From contig NZ_JSEP01000016.1 of NCBI RefSeq assembly GCF_001624695.1, forward strand, positions 1 to 64,000: DNA of 64,000 nt, read 5' to 3'. Source of the DNA: Labrenzia sp. OB1 (GTDB taxonomy: Bacteria > Pseudomonadota > Alphaproteobacteria > Rhizobiales > Stappiaceae). Position 1 is the first letter of the stretch. The number at the start of each line of letters is the position of its first letter. Below the pieces are notes generated by a model. That model was not told where the DNA came from. It saw nothing but the letters and a program-made list of their open reading frames with translations, and made no database searches. A program made the position numbers and the translations under genes. Positions 49,807 through 58,910 of the stretch are shown here, piece after piece.

Positions 49807-52248
49807 TCAGTCGGCCAGCGGCACTTTGGGCACCATGCTCTTCTTCGCCGACCCGCCTTTTGAGGCCGGCGGCTTGGTATCCTTGGCAGCCACGGCCTTG
49901 GCCGTGGGCTTGCGCTTGCGTTTCGGCTTCGGCTTGGCGCTCGCCTTGGGTTTCGGCGGTGTCGCCCGCTCCTCGATGCTTTCCAGCAACAGACCCTTGC
50001 TGTCCTCTGAAACGGACACCTTGACCATGCCGCCCTTTTTCAGCTTGCCGAACAGAACCTCGTCCGCGAGCGGCCGCTTGATATGCTCCTGGATGACCCG
50101 GCCAAGTGGCCGGGCCCCCATCTGGTTGTCATAACCTTTGTCCGCCAGCCATTTTACCGAAGCTTCGGTAAGTTCGAATGTCACGCCGCGATCCGCGAGC
50201 TGAACTTCGAGCTGCATCACGAACTTCTCGACGACCTTGTAAACCACTTCCATCGGCAGATTTCCGAACGGAATGATCGCATCGAGACGATTGCGGAACT
50301 CGGGCGTGAACAGCTTGTTGATCGCTTCTGTGTCGTCGCCTTCCCGCTTCACGCGGTTGAAGCCGACCGGCATCTTCTCCATGTCCGCAGCGCCCGCGTT
50401 GGTCGTCATGATCAGGATGACATTGCGGAAATCGACCTGCTTGCCGTTGTGATCGGTCAGCTTGCCGTGGTCCATCACCTGCAACAGGATGTTGAAAAGA
50501 TCCGGATGGGCCTTTTCGATCTCGTCGAGCAACAGCACGCAGTGCGGATGCTGATCGATACCGTCGGTCAGCAACCCTCCCTGGTCGAAACCGACATATC
50601 CCGGAGGCGCGCCGATCAGGCGGGAGACCGTGTGGCGTTCCATATACTCCGACATGTCGAAGCGGATCAGCTCCACCCCGAGCGACAGGGCGAGCTGGCG
50701 TGCCACTTCTGTCTTGCCGACACCTGTCGGGCCGGAGAACAGATAACTGCCGATCGGCTTGTCGGGTTCGCGCAGGCCCGCACGGGCGAGTTTGATTGCC
50801 GATGCCAGCGTTCCGATGGCGGCATCCTGGCCGTAGACCACCCGCTTCAGGTCCTTGCCGAGGTTTTCCAGAACTTCCGCGTCGTCCTTGGACACGGATT
50901 TCGGTGGGATCCGCGCCATCGTGGCGATGGTGTTCTCGATTTCCTTCACACCGATGGTCTTCCGGCGCCGGGCTTCGGGCACCAGCATCTGCGAGGCGCC
51001 TGTTTCGTCAAGCACGTCGATCGCCTTGTCCGGCAACTTCCGGTCGGAGATATATTTAGCCGAAAGTTCGACCGCGGTCTTGATGGCGTCATTGGTGTAG
51101 CGGACCTTGTGGAAGTCCTCGAAATAGGGCTTCAGGCCTTTCAGGATATCGATGGCATCCGGGATCGACGGCTCGTTGACGTCGATCTTCTGGAAGCGGC
51201 GGACAAGCGCCCGGTCCTTCTCGAAGAACTGCCGGTATTCCTTGTAGGTCGTCGAGCCGATGCAGCGGATCGCGCCCGATGCCAGCGCCGGCTTCAGGAG
51301 ATTGGAGGCATCCATTGCCCCGCCCGAAGTAGCGCCCGCACCAATCACGGTGTGAATCTCGTCAATGAACATCACCGCGCCGGGATAGTCCTCGATTTCC
51401 TTGACGACCTGTTTAAGGCGTTCCTCGAAATCGCCGCGGTAGCGGGTGCCGGCCAGAAGAGAGCCCATATCGAGCGAGAAGATGGTCGCATCCTTCAGGA
51501 CCTCCGGCACGTCGCCATTGACGATACGATGCGAAAGCCCCTCCGCGATGGCCGTCTTGCCAACCCCCGGGTCGCCCACAAAAAGCGGGTTGTTCTTCGA
51601 ACGGCGGCACAGGATCTGGATCGTGCGCTGGATCTCGCGGTCACGGCCGATCAGCGGATCGATCTTGCCGTTGAGCGCCTTCTCGTTGAGGTTGACGCAA
51701 TAGGCTTCCAACGCATCGGTTTTCTGGTTGGCCTTTTTCTCCGTTTCGGCACCGGGCAGCACGTCTTCCTCGTCCGCCCCGTCCACAGGGCGCGCCTCGG
51801 ACATGCCGGGGCGCTTGGCGATCCCGTGGGAAATGTAATTGACCGCGTCGTAGCGGGTCATGTCCTGATCCTGCAGGAAATAGGCGGCGTGGCTCTCGCG
51901 CTCGGCAAAGATCGCGACAAGCACATTCGCCCCTGTCACCTCCTCGCGCCCGGAGGACTGGACGTGGATCACCGCGCGCTGAATGACACGCTGGAACCCG
52001 GCCGTTGGCTTGGAATCCTCGTCACTGTCCGTGACAAGGTTGTCCAGCTCGGTCTCAACATATTCGATGAGATTCCGGCGGATCGTATCCAGATCGACAT
52101 TGCACGCACGCATGACGGCGGCAGCGTCCTGATCGTCCAGCAATGCCAGAAGAAGATGTTCAAGCGTCGCATATTCCTGCTGGCGTTCATTGGCGAAAGC
52201 CAACGCCTGATGCAGGGCTTTTTCAAGACTGCGTGAGAAAGAAGGCAC
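49807..52248 (-). CDS. clpA: ATP-dependent Clp protease ATP-binding subunit ClpA
   Basis: ClpA is the AAA+ unfoldase that feeds substrates to ClpP. The 813-residue protein has the N-domain (about 1-145, where ClpS docks), the D1 module (Walker A GDPGVGKTAIAEGL; Walker B VMFIDEIHTVIGAG) and the D2 module (GPTGVGKTEVARQL; LLLDEIEKAHPD). It lacks the long coiled-coil M-domain of ClpB. A roughly 50-residue tail rich in Lys, Pro and Ala, ending SMVPKVPLAD, extends beyond the 758 residues of E. coli ClpA. The start is GTG 52248, right after clpS, so the adaptor and unfoldase are co-expressed. Confidence 0.97.
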   Translation of the reverse strand: MPSFSRSLEKALHQALAFANERQQEYATLEHLLLALLDDQDAAAVMRACNVDLDTIRRNLIEYVETELDNLVTDSDEDSKPTAGFQRVIQRAVIHVQSSGREEVTGANVLVAIFAERESHAAYFLQDQDMTRYDAVNYISHGIAKRPGMSEARPVDGADEEDVLPGAETEKKANQKTDALEAYCVNLNEKALNGKIDPLIGRDREIQRTIQILCRRSKNNPLFVGDPGVGKTAIAEGLSHRIVNGDVPEVLKDATIFSLDMGSLLAGTRYRGDFEERLKQVVKEIEDYPGAVMFIDEIHTVIGAGATSGGAMDASNLLKPALASGAIRCIGSTTYKEYRQFFEKDRALVRRFQKIDVNEPSIPDAIDILKGLKPYFEDFHKVRYTNDAIKTAVELSAKYISDRKLPDKAIDVLDETGASQMLVPEARRRKTIGVKEIENTIATMARIPPKSVSKDDAEVLENLGKDLKRVVYGQDAAIGTLASAIKLARAGLREPDKPIGSYLFSGPTGVGKTEVARQLALSLGVELIRFDMSEYMERHTVSRLIGAPPGYVGFDQGGLLTDGIDQHPHCVLLLDEIEKAHPDLFNILLQVMDHGKLTDHNGKQVDFRNVILIMTTNAGAADMEKMPVGFNRVKREGDDTEAINKLFTPEFRNRLDAIIPFGNLPMEVVYKVVEKFVMQLEVQLADRGVTFELTEASVKWLADKGYDNQMGARPLGRVIQEHIKRPLADEVLFGKLKKGGMVKVSVSEDSKGLLLESIEERATPPKPKASAKPKPKRKRKPTAKAVAAKDTKPPASKGGSAKKSMVPKVPLAD

Positions 52249-52260
52249 TTGCGTTTGTCC

Positions 52261-52626
52261 TCACTTTTTTTCCATGACGCATTGCAAAGGATGCTGATGC
52301 TTACGCGCGAAGTCCATCACCTGGGTCACTTTCGTCTCCGCGACCTCGTAGGAGAATATTCCGCATTCCCCTACCCCGTGATGGTGAACATGCAGCATTA
52401 TACGGGTCGCCTCTTCCCGGTTTTTCTGAAAGAAGCTCTCCACAACGTGAATGACGAACTCCATGGGAGTATAGTCATCATTTAACAGCAGCACACGATA
52501 GAGATTGGGCCGCTTGGTAACTGTTTTGGTGCGGGGGATAACAACCGTTCCGGCGTCTCCACCGTCATTGTCATAATCTGAGCCCGCCGACATTGCCGCT
52601 TCTACCGCCTCTAAAACTCCGGCCAT
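52261..52626 (-). CDS. clpS: ATP-dependent Clp protease adapter protein ClpS
   Basis: ClpS delivers N-degron substrates to ClpAP. The core shows [23 protein letters not shown] (with the Asn-Asp pair that binds the substrate alpha-amine), the [27 protein letters not shown] region and the hydrophobic pocket residues. The ATG at 52626 has AGGGA six bases upstream and gives 121 residues; longer starts at 52653 and 52683 exist. An acidic low-complexity stretch ([11 protein letters not shown]) precedes the core. It is followed immediately by clpA. Confidence 0.95.
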   Translation of the reverse strand: MAGVLEAVEAAMSAGSDYDNDGGDAGTVVIPRTKTVTKRPNLYRVLLLNDDYTPMEFVIHVVESFFQKNREEATRIMLHVHHHGVGECGIFSYEVAETKVTQVMDFARKHQHPLQCVMEKK

Positions 52627-52929
52627 CACCATTCCCTGCTCCGGCTCAGCCATCACCGGCCAGTCCGCAGTTTGGTCCCACAACGCACCCCGCGCCGCCG
52701 GTCGGCATTTTCTTGATGTTAATCCTGCCGCGCAAGTCGCGCTCGCGCAATGGTCGATTTCATCAACATTTCGGAATACAGCGCATTTGAACCATGCGCC
52801 CGTTCGTTGAAACTGAATGTAGGTGTGCGGAAAGAAATTAAAAGATGGGAGGGATAGGCAATTCCAGCATGCATCCGGTCAGTGGGACCAGGACGGGCAG
52901 CGGCGGGCTAAAACTGTGCATATACGAAA

Positions 52930-52955
52930 AAACCCGGCTCAATGCGGCCGGGTTT
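52930..52955 (-). terminator. Rho-independent terminator of the phasin gene
   Basis: AAACCCGGC pairs with GCCGGGTTT around an 8-base loop; on the minus strand the stem is followed by a T tract (TTTTTTCG). It lies about 38 bases after the phasin stop and is a strong intrinsic terminator. Confidence 0.9.
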
Positions 52956-52993
52956 CAGTCTGTTCGCCTTCAAGCGGCGGATAGGAACGGCAG

Positions 52994-53326
52994 TTACTTC
53001 GCCATTTTACCGAGAACGCCTTCGTAGGGCTTGTAAGCATCCTTGGAGAGGTCGGTCATCATTTCGCCGATCTTGGTCATCTCACCGACAAAACCTTCAT
53101 ACGCGGTCTTGAAGTAGTCAGCCTGAGCTTCGAACGCCTTGTCGAGAGACTTGGAGGCAACCAGCTTTTCAACCGCTGCGGATCCGTCTTCGAAGGACTT
53201 TTTCTGGTAGTCGACAACCTCGGCGGCGATCGCCTGGAAGCCCTTGTTCATGGAACCGAAGGTCTCCATGGCCAGATCCATGTTCTCTTTGCTCAGTTTC
53301 TGCATTTCTTCAAAGTTGCTCATCAT
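52994..53326 (-). CDS. Phasin family protein
   Basis: This 110-residue, almost entirely helical and amphipathic protein carries the phasin_2-type pattern MQKLSKENMDLAMETFGSMNKGFQAIAAEVVDYQKKSFEDGSAAVEKLVASKSLDKAFEAQADYFKTAYEGFVGEM. Phasins coat polyhydroxyalkanoate granules. ATG 53326 and ATG 53323 are adjacent and either could serve, with an AAGG stretch just upstream. It appears to be monocistronic, with its own strong terminator. No PHA synthase is in the window. Confidence 0.9.
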   Translation of the reverse strand: MMSNFEEMQKLSKENMDLAMETFGSMNKGFQAIAAEVVDYQKKSFEDGSAAVEKLVASKSLDKAFEAQADYFKTAYEGFVGEMTKIGEMMTDLSKDAYKPYEGVLGKMAK

Positions 53327-53935
53327 ACCTTGCCCTTAGTTTTCAGCGAACCGGGTTCGGAGGAAGCACATTGGCCCAGTTACCTCCTCGGTGCGCGTAT
53401 CGCGTTACCTGCAGTAAATTGTGATAATGCACTGCACAATTAGTGTCAAGGTGATTTTGCAGTGCAACAACAACCCATACGGGAAACCACTGATCTGACC
53501 GAGGGAGCGTATTCGCCCCTCCCAGGACGCAGCCGGCATGCTTTTTCTGCTCTGGCACCAGTCAAGGAAAAGTACGGAATCTTTTTGCCTCGCAACACAA
53601 ATACAAGTGCTACTTCCGGAATTTTATATTTAAACGATACTTTTCGAAAATAAGTTCGTTTTTTTAGTAAAAATACTGATATATTAAGAATTATCTCGAT
53701 ATAAATTCTTTAGTAGGATGAATTTTTTCTTTAAACTCAACTTAACGAAAGATTAACCCTATCCAAAAACTATTTTTTAATATGCTTTTTATGCTGACTA
53801 TTTACACATTCGTAACCGTGTTTGCCTCAAATGTCCCGAGAACATTGGAGCAGCTGGTTTGAATCGCTAGGGGGTTGAGATCCGTCCCGGCCTGCTCCAG
53901 ACACGAACCACCTGACCCGGAATGGGATAGTAACT
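53327..53935. other. AT-rich intergenic region with CtrA-type boxes
   Basis: About 600 bases without a supported gene. The part from roughly 53600 to 53820 is strikingly AT-rich compared with the rest of the window and contains three TTAA boxes at 11-base spacing (53731-53756). It is the likely promoter region of the D,D-carboxypeptidase gene on the plus strand and, at its left end, of the phasin gene. Small open frames here look spurious. Confidence 0.6.
53731..53756 (+). promoter_or_regulatory. Tandem CtrA-type binding sites (three TTAA boxes, N7 spacing)
   Basis: TTAA occurs at 53731, 53742 and 53753 with exactly seven bases between boxes. Each neighbouring pair is a full TTAA-N7-TTAA CtrA site, and the last box is followed by C as in the consensus. 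CtrA is the alphaproteobacterial cell-cycle regulator. The site stands about 180 bases upstream of the carboxypeptidase start. Confidence 0.65.
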
Positions 53936-55579
53936 GTGTTTGGTATGCGTACTCTTTGGAATGCCCGGGCAATTGCCCATGCGGCAAAAATCCTGACCCT
54001 CGGCGTCCTCCTCTTCAGTGTCCCGGCAACTGCGCTGGCCAACTCGAAATATGCGGGCATCGTGGTGGACGCGAAGACCGGCAAGACCCTTTACTCCTCT
54101 TCTGCCGATTCCTATCGCTACCCGGCTTCGCTCACCAAGATCATGACCCTTTATATGGTCTTTGAAGAGCTTGAGGCCGGAAGGCTGACTCTGGATTCCC
54201 GCCTCAAGGTTTCGAAATACGCGTCGGGCCGTCCGCCGTCGAAGCTTGGCCTCAAGCCGGGAGGCACCATAAAAGTGAAGGACGCGATCCTGGCACTGGT
54301 AACGAAATCGGCCAACGACGTCGCGACGGTCATCGCCGAGAATATCGGCGGTTCGGAAAGTTCATTCGCCAAGCGCATGACCCGCACCGCGCGCCAGTTG
54401 GGCATGAACAAGACCACCTTCAAAAATCCGCACGGTCTGCCGAACTCGGGCCAGCGCACCACGGCAAGAGACATGGCAACGCTCGGCCGTGCAATCCAGG
54501 AACGCTTTCCGAACTACTACGGCTACTTCAAAACCCGCTCCTACACCTACAACGGCCGTACCTACGGCAACCACAACAAGTTGCTGGGCCGGGTGAAGGG
54601 CGTGGACGGCATCAAGACCGGGTATATTCGCGCCTCCGGGTTCAATCTTGTCACCTCGGTCAACCGTGGAGGCCGGCATATTGTCGCTGTGGTCATGGGT
54701 GGACGGACCGGGGCCTCTCGCAACGCCCAGATGACCAAGCTGATCAACAACTATCTGTCCAAGGCCAGCCGTGGACCGAAGACGGCACCGGTCATTGCCC
54801 GGCGTTCCCTGGAACCGACATTCGTAGCCGCCGCGCTTAAAAACCCGCCTCTTCCAACCGCAAAGCCCGGAAGCGAACCGGCCCCGGCTTCGGGCACGCC
54901 AATGGTGCTCGCATTCAATCCGCCTGCGACGGCCTCCGTCGTGCCGATGCCTGCCCCGGCCACGGTGCCAGGTTTCGGGGATGCAGTGCCTCTGCCGCCG
55001 AAAATGATCAAACAGCGTCTCGATTCGTCGTTCGCCGTGGCGACATCCCTGCCGCCGATCCCGCCGGAAAGCCCCGATACGCCGCTGACCACGAATTCAA
55101 TCACCACAACCGCTCTGCGTCAGGCCGTCCGCGACAAAGCCGCCCGGACAGGCGGCCGCCAGGTTGCCACCGCCCCGGCACAGCCGTTCAAGACCGTCAA
55201 TGTGGAGACCATCCGGATCGATCCCACTCCGGTCGAGACAATCAGTGCGGAAATTGCGGAAGCGGCAGAAAACCCGCCGGAAACCGAAGAGGATTCGGTG
55301 ACGGTCGCCACCAGCGATACACGTGACATTGAGCCGGGCTGGCAAGTTCAGATTGCTGCCGCCGAAACAGAAGGCCAGGCCATCACGATGCTCAAGAACG
55401 CCAAGGCCAAAACCGGTGCCGCACTGCGTGGCCGCTCACCTTACACGGAACCTGTCGAAGCCAAAGGCCAAACCCTGTACCGGGCGCGTTTCGTGGGCTT
55501 TGAAACCAAATCTGCAGCCTGGAATGCCTGCAAGAGACTGAAATCTGCAAAATATGCCTGCTTCGCCATCTATCAGTAA
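53936..55579 (+). CDS. D-alanyl-D-alanine carboxypeptidase (S11) with C-terminal SPOR domain
   Basis: This 547-residue penicillin-binding protein trims the terminal D-Ala of peptidoglycan. It has a signal peptide (LGVLLFSVPATALAN), then the S11 domain with Ser 65 in SLTK, SAN at 125-127 and KTG at 227-229. A long Pro/Ala-rich linker (about 285-460) leads to a C-terminal SPOR domain (GWQVQIAAAETEGQAITMLKNAKAKTG...), which binds denuded septal glycan. It should act in the periplasm at the division site. GTG 53936 is used, with GGGATAG upstream; ATG 53945 is possible. CtrA-type boxes upstream suggest cell-cycle control. Confidence 0.93.
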   Translation: MFGMRTLWNARAIAHAAKILTLGVLLFSVPATALANSKYAGIVVDAKTGKTLYSSSADSYRYPASLTKIMTLYMVFEELEAGRLTLDSRLKVSKYASGRPPSKLGLKPGGTIKVKDAILALVTKSANDVATVIAENIGGSESSFAKRMTRTARQLGMNKTTFKNPHGLPNSGQRTTARDMATLGRAIQERFPNYYGYFKTRSYTYNGRTYGNHNKLLGRVKGVDGIKTGYIRASGFNLVTSVNRGGRHIVAVVMGGRTGASRNAQMTKLINNYLSKASRGPKTAPVIARRSLEPTFVAAALKNPPLPTAKPGSEPAPASGTPMVLAFNPPATASVVPMPAPATVPGFGDAVPLPPKMIKQRLDSSFAVATSLPPIPPESPDTPLTTNSITTTALRQAVRDKAARTGGRQVATAPAQPFKTVNVETIRIDPTPVETISAEIAEAAENPPETEEDSVTVATSDTRDIEPGWQVQIAAAETEGQAITMLKNAKAKTGAALRGRSPYTEPVEAKGQTLYRARFVGFETKSAAWNACKRLKSAKYACFAIYQ

Positions 55580-55596
55580 CTGCGTAACGGATGCCG

Positions 55597-56304
55597 TCAA
55601 TGTCTTCTGAGAAGCGTGTCTTTAGCCTCGTTGATTTTCGCCGCGAGGAAACCGGAGCCGCCCTGGTCGGGGTGAACTCTCTTCATAAGCCGGCGGTGCG
55701 CGGCTCGAATTTCCGCGTCCCCGGCGTCGGAAGAAAGCCCCAGGATCTGGTAGGCCTCCTCATCTGTCATGGGGCCCGCGCTCGCCGCGCTTCTCTGCCG
55801 ATCTGTTCCATCAGACTGGAAGTGTTCACGCCAACCGGCAAGCCGGCGGTCGAGATAGGCTTCGATTAAATTCTGGCTCTGTTCGTCCTGGCCTGTTTCA
55901 CGCCAGAAAGCCAGTAAGTCGTCTTCGCTCATATCGTCCAGCCCACGGCCCTGAAAGCCGCCGGCCAAAACGGTTCCGGTCATGACACCCGTATCGTGGT
56001 CAAGCTCCATTTCAAGCATCGCGGTGCGGACACGCGATTGCTGACCGGCAGCCTTCGTCGGTTTGTAACCTCCCGTGAGGCCGCGCAGGCCTGAAAGTCC
56101 CATAACAGACAATCCGAGCCCGAAGAGCGGTATTGCGAAGACAAACCGTCCGCCGAATGCGAAGACGGCCGCAAGGGCGATCAGGAAGATGCCGCCATAG
56201 AACCGGAGCTTGCGGGCCAGCACCTTCGGATTGGCATTCACGAAGGCCTGGCCAGCAGCGAGAAGCAGCACCAGCAGGATTCCACTGATCAGAAGATAGA
56301 TCAT
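55597..56304 (-). CDS. Membrane-anchored J-domain protein (DnaJ-like)
   Basis: This 235-residue protein has two N-terminal membrane spans ([20 protein letters not shown] and [18 protein letters not shown]...), a cytosolic middle part and a C-terminal J domain ([52 protein letters not shown]) with the HPD motif that stimulates Hsp70 ATPase. This layout resembles Tim14/TIM-type and DjlA-like anchored co-chaperones. The ATG at 56304 is chosen because the first span starts right after it. It converges on the carboxypeptidase gene. Confidence 0.88.
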   Translation of the reverse strand: MIYLLISGILLVLLLAAGQAFVNANPKVLARKLRFYGGIFLIALAAVFAFGGRFVFAIPLFGLGLSVMGLSGLRGLTGGYKPTKAAGQQSRVRTAMLEMELDHDTGVMTGTVLAGGFQGRGLDDMSEDDLLAFWRETGQDEQSQNLIEAYLDRRLAGWREHFQSDGTDRQRSAASAGPMTDEEAYQILGLSSDAGDAEIRAAHRRLMKRVHPDQGGSGFLAAKINEAKDTLLRRH

Positions 56305-56553
56305 CCGGCGATCCCTAATCCTGTTGTCGATTGCCGCCAAATTGCTGCCATGGCCCAACCTCCCTGCGAACCCAACCCGCCCGTTTCAGGTCAAACCGTG
56401 ACAGGTCGACGAAATGACGGACATCTTCAAGGGGTCTTTCTGACAGGAGCGCCCCTTGGATCTCCAGGACGCACGGCTTGATGCAATTCGCCGGAAAAGG
56501 CAACCCTGCAAGACCACCGCCGTGAACCAGTCCCGCTATCCCGGATCGCGAGA

Positions 56554-57306
56554 TCACCTCCGGCTGGGCTTCAGCTGTTGCAGCAGCAAACGGGCCCCCT
56601 GGCCACCCTGCTTCTCCAGCGCCTGGAGCGCCGTACGGCCACCGCTTGCGAAAACGGCGACCGCCTTGAGCAGATCCGCCAACTGCTTCGCGGAACCTGC
56701 GTCGAACGGGCAATAGGCGCCGTTGGTCAGGCGCGCCATTTCCCGGAACGCCCGCTCGGCGACACTGTCACGCCCCTCCTGAAAGAGGAACATCGGGACA
56801 CCGAGCAACCCCAGTTGCCCCGCCTTGTCGCACAAAAGGTCGATGTCCTCTTCCATGCAATCGCCGACATAAACCAGCGCCGCGATCTTTTCCTTGTCCG
56901 CCGCGCCCAGAGCCGCCGACAGGACCTTGCGGATCTGCGTGCGGCCGCCCTGGCAGGCAATGCCGCTCATCGCACGCGCCAGGGCTTCCCCGCTTTCGAA
57001 CCAGCGCGAAGCCCTGCACTCCCCGAAGCCGCGGAAATAGACAAGCTTGATCTTCAGCCCGCCGACCTTGTCGGACGCCTGAAACATTTCTGCCTGGATA
57101 TGACAGGCCTGATCCCAGGTGGGCTGCCGGCTCATGGTGGCATCCAGTGCAAAGATCAGCCGGCCTCCGCGATCGGCCGCCGGCGCTTCCCGGACTTTCT
57201 CCAGAAAAGCGGCAACATCCGAATCGGCAGATGGTTTGTCCGGCCGCTGATCCTGACGAACAAACGGAACCTTTGTACTTTTGCCGGTTGGTGCCACCAC
57301 GGCCAT
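56554..57306 (-). CDS. VWA domain-containing protein
   Basis: This 250-residue cytosolic von Willebrand factor A-type protein has the MIDAS start LIFALDATMSRQP, in which the usual DxSxS is DATMS with Thr at the third place. Strands typical of VWA follow (KIKLVYFRGFGECR, IAALVYVGDCMEED, VPMFLFQEGRD). Its partner is unknown. The 250 bases between its stop and the J-domain gene contain an open minus-strand stretch with plausible codons but no credible start, so no gene is called there. Confidence 0.82.
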   Translation of the reverse strand: MAVVAPTGKSTKVPFVRQDQRPDKPSADSDVAAFLEKVREAPAADRGGRLIFALDATMSRQPTWDQACHIQAEMFQASDKVGGLKIKLVYFRGFGECRASRWFESGEALARAMSGIACQGGRTQIRKVLSAALGAADKEKIAALVYVGDCMEEDIDLLCDKAGQLGLLGVPMFLFQEGRDSVAERAFREMARLTNGAYCPFDAGSAKQLADLLKAVAVFASGGRTALQALEKQGGQGARLLLQQLKPSRR

Positions 57307-57392
57307 AATCCTCCTGCTTTCTTCTCCCTTTCAAATTGGGACCGGCAATCGTGTTTGGCAAGCGCGCTTGCGGCTGGACAAGGCCTGTCCCG

Positions 57393-58043
57393 TCAATTGG
57401 CGATGGCAACCCCGGCGCCAAATCGGCCCCTGCCTGGCCGGAAAAACCGCAGATAGACTTCGGCGGCAAGCGCATTGGGAACCCAGCAGGCCCAGGCAAT
57501 CAGGGAATACGCCGTTTCGAAGTCTGCATCGTATGCCATGGCTATTCCCAAATAAACGCGCAACGTCACCGCCGCGAAGGTCAGCGCGGCCGATCGCAGC
57601 ATCCAGGCCTTGTGACGCACGAAGTCGCGGCGTATGGCAAGCACGAGGCCTGTCGCCGTCGTCGCCACCCACACGACCGCCAGCAAACCGAAACCGGTGC
57701 CGGCAAAACTCCCTGCCGTTGTGTGAAAGGCCAGTTGAAGACCGGCAACGCCGGACACGAAAATGGCGGCGACATAGACCCGCCCGAGCCAACGGTGAAC
57801 CGCGGGCCGCCGCAGTCTGAACCCCGTCCAGAACTGAAATGGCATGACTGCAAGCGCGAGGGGCGCAACGCCGATGTGGGCGTAGAGCGCCAGGGCGTTG
57901 CCATCGAGATGATGTGCCATGTGTTCCATGGCCTGCATCACCCCCTGGGGCACGAACCGATACGAAACGGCTGCGACCGCCACCGACAGCACCGCCATGG
58001 TGACATATCCACCCCTGCTGCAAACCCTGAAAAACCGTTCCAC
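57393..58043 (-). CDS. DUF2306-family membrane protein
   Basis: This 216-residue protein has about five to six membrane spans and conserved His residues in MEHMAHHLDGNALALYAHIGVAPLALAVMPFQF and in RRPAVHRWLGRVY and RHKAWMLRSAALTFAAVTLR, the DUF2306 pattern. These proteins resemble haem-binding or cytochrome b561-like membrane folds, but no function is proven. The GTG at 58043 with GGAGG six bases upstream is preferred; the longer frame would start inside the operator region. It diverges from a TetR gene and is likely its target, controlled by twin palindromes. Confidence 0.82.
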   Translation of the reverse strand: MERFFRVCSRGGYVTMAVLSVAVAAVSYRFVPQGVMQAMEHMAHHLDGNALALYAHIGVAPLALAVMPFQFWTGFRLRRPAVHRWLGRVYVAAIFVSGVAGLQLAFHTTAGSFAGTGFGLLAVVWVATTATGLVLAIRRDFVRHKAWMLRSAALTFAAVTLRVYLGIAMAYDADFETAYSLIAWACWVPNALAAEVYLRFFRPGRGRFGAGVAIAN

Positions 58044-58061
58044 TGCACACCTCCAATCAAA

Positions 58062-58102
58062 CTTGACACTGTCAAGATAAGTCACGACTTGACAGTGTCA
58101 AG
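58062..58102. promoter_or_regulatory. Twin TetR operators between DUF2306 and TetR genes
   Basis: Two perfect 15-base palindromes, CTTGACACTGTCAAG at 58062-58076 and CTTGACAGTGTCAAG at 58088-58102, have centres 26 bases apart. They differ only in the middle base. They fill the gap between two divergent genes, one of which encodes a TetR regulator. Confidence 0.8.
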
Positions 58103-58105
58103 TCA

Positions 58106-58738
58106 ATGCCTGATGAAGTTTTCATGAAAACACCCGCAACGCCCCCACGCCGCCCCCGGGACGGCACTCTCAGAACAGCTCTGGTGGATGCAGGCGTGGC
58201 CCTGTTGCGCACACGCGGTCCCGATGGTCTGTCCTTGCGGGAATGCGCGGCGCAGGCAGGCGTGTCTCACGCGGCACCCGCCTATCATTTCAAAAATCTT
58301 GCCGGTCTCTCCACCGCCATCGCCGCGCGCGGCTACAGTCTTTTCTGCACGGCCATGACGGCTCGACTGGCACGTGCCGCGAATTCACCCACGGCACGGC
58401 TGAACGCGATCTGCCACGGGTATCTCGATTTTGCGAGCGCCCATCCGGAATTGTTTCTGTTTATCTTTTCCGGCCAGCAGCTCGACAAGGAAAACGACGA
58501 TTTCGCGCAGCACTCCTCGAATGCCTACGGCATCTTGCGCGAGGCCTGCGCTCCGTTCGTGCAGCCCGGCGCGGAACCTGAAGAGGTCGAGATCCTTGTC
58601 TGGTCCGTCGTGCACGGCTACGCACACCTCACCATGATCCACAAGGCCGACAATCCCAAATTTCGCGAGAACTGGCCAAAACTGGACCTTCTGCTCGAAC
58701 ACCTCGACAGAGCCTTGGAAACGGCTGTCAAAACCTGA
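58106..58738 (+). CDS. TetR-family transcriptional regulator
   Basis: This 210-residue regulator has its DNA-binding domain in residues about 22-65 (TLRTALVDAGVALLRTRGPDGLSLRECAAQAGVSHAAPAYHFKNLAGL) and a C-terminal domain resembling the TetR_C_33-like/WHG type (FLFIFSGQQLDKENDDFA...SVVHGYAHLTM). ATG 58106 lies immediately after the second palindrome with no ribosome-binding site; ATG 58124 is an alternative. It likely represses itself and the divergent DUF2306 gene. Its ligand is unknown. Confidence 0.88.
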   Translation: MPDEVFMKTPATPPRRPRDGTLRTALVDAGVALLRTRGPDGLSLRECAAQAGVSHAAPAYHFKNLAGLSTAIAARGYSLFCTAMTARLARAANSPTARLNAICHGYLDFASAHPELFLFIFSGQQLDKENDDFAQHSSNAYGILREACAPFVQPGAEPEEVEILVWSVVHGYAHLTMIHKADNPKFRENWPKLDLLLEHLDRALETAVKT

Positions 58739-58910
58739 TGGCGGAAACTGCAGGACTTAAAAAGCCGCGAACAGGCCAACCCGTCAGGCCTGAACCGGTG
58801 CGGCAAGGACTGCTGATCGGAAAACGCCATCCAATAAGGAACCTGCCACCACGACATGTCGCGTTAAACTGATTCCAGGAACCCATGGATCCGCTTAATC
58901 GCGATACTCG

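Noticed and set aside
50083..52236. A 717-codon open frame on the plus strand opposite clpA
   Set aside because: It mirrors the clpA gene, has His/Arg/Asp-rich composition typical of antisense frames in GC-rich DNA, and shows no family motif.
53462..53653. A 63-codon plus-strand frame upstream of the carboxypeptidase gene
   Set aside because: It lies in AT-rich intergenic DNA with no ribosome-binding site and no conserved pattern.
56315..56553. Short minus-strand coding stretch between the VWA and J-domain genes
   Set aside because: The C-terminal part looks protein-like, but no start codon with a ribosome-binding site is found outside the VWA gene and no family is recognised.
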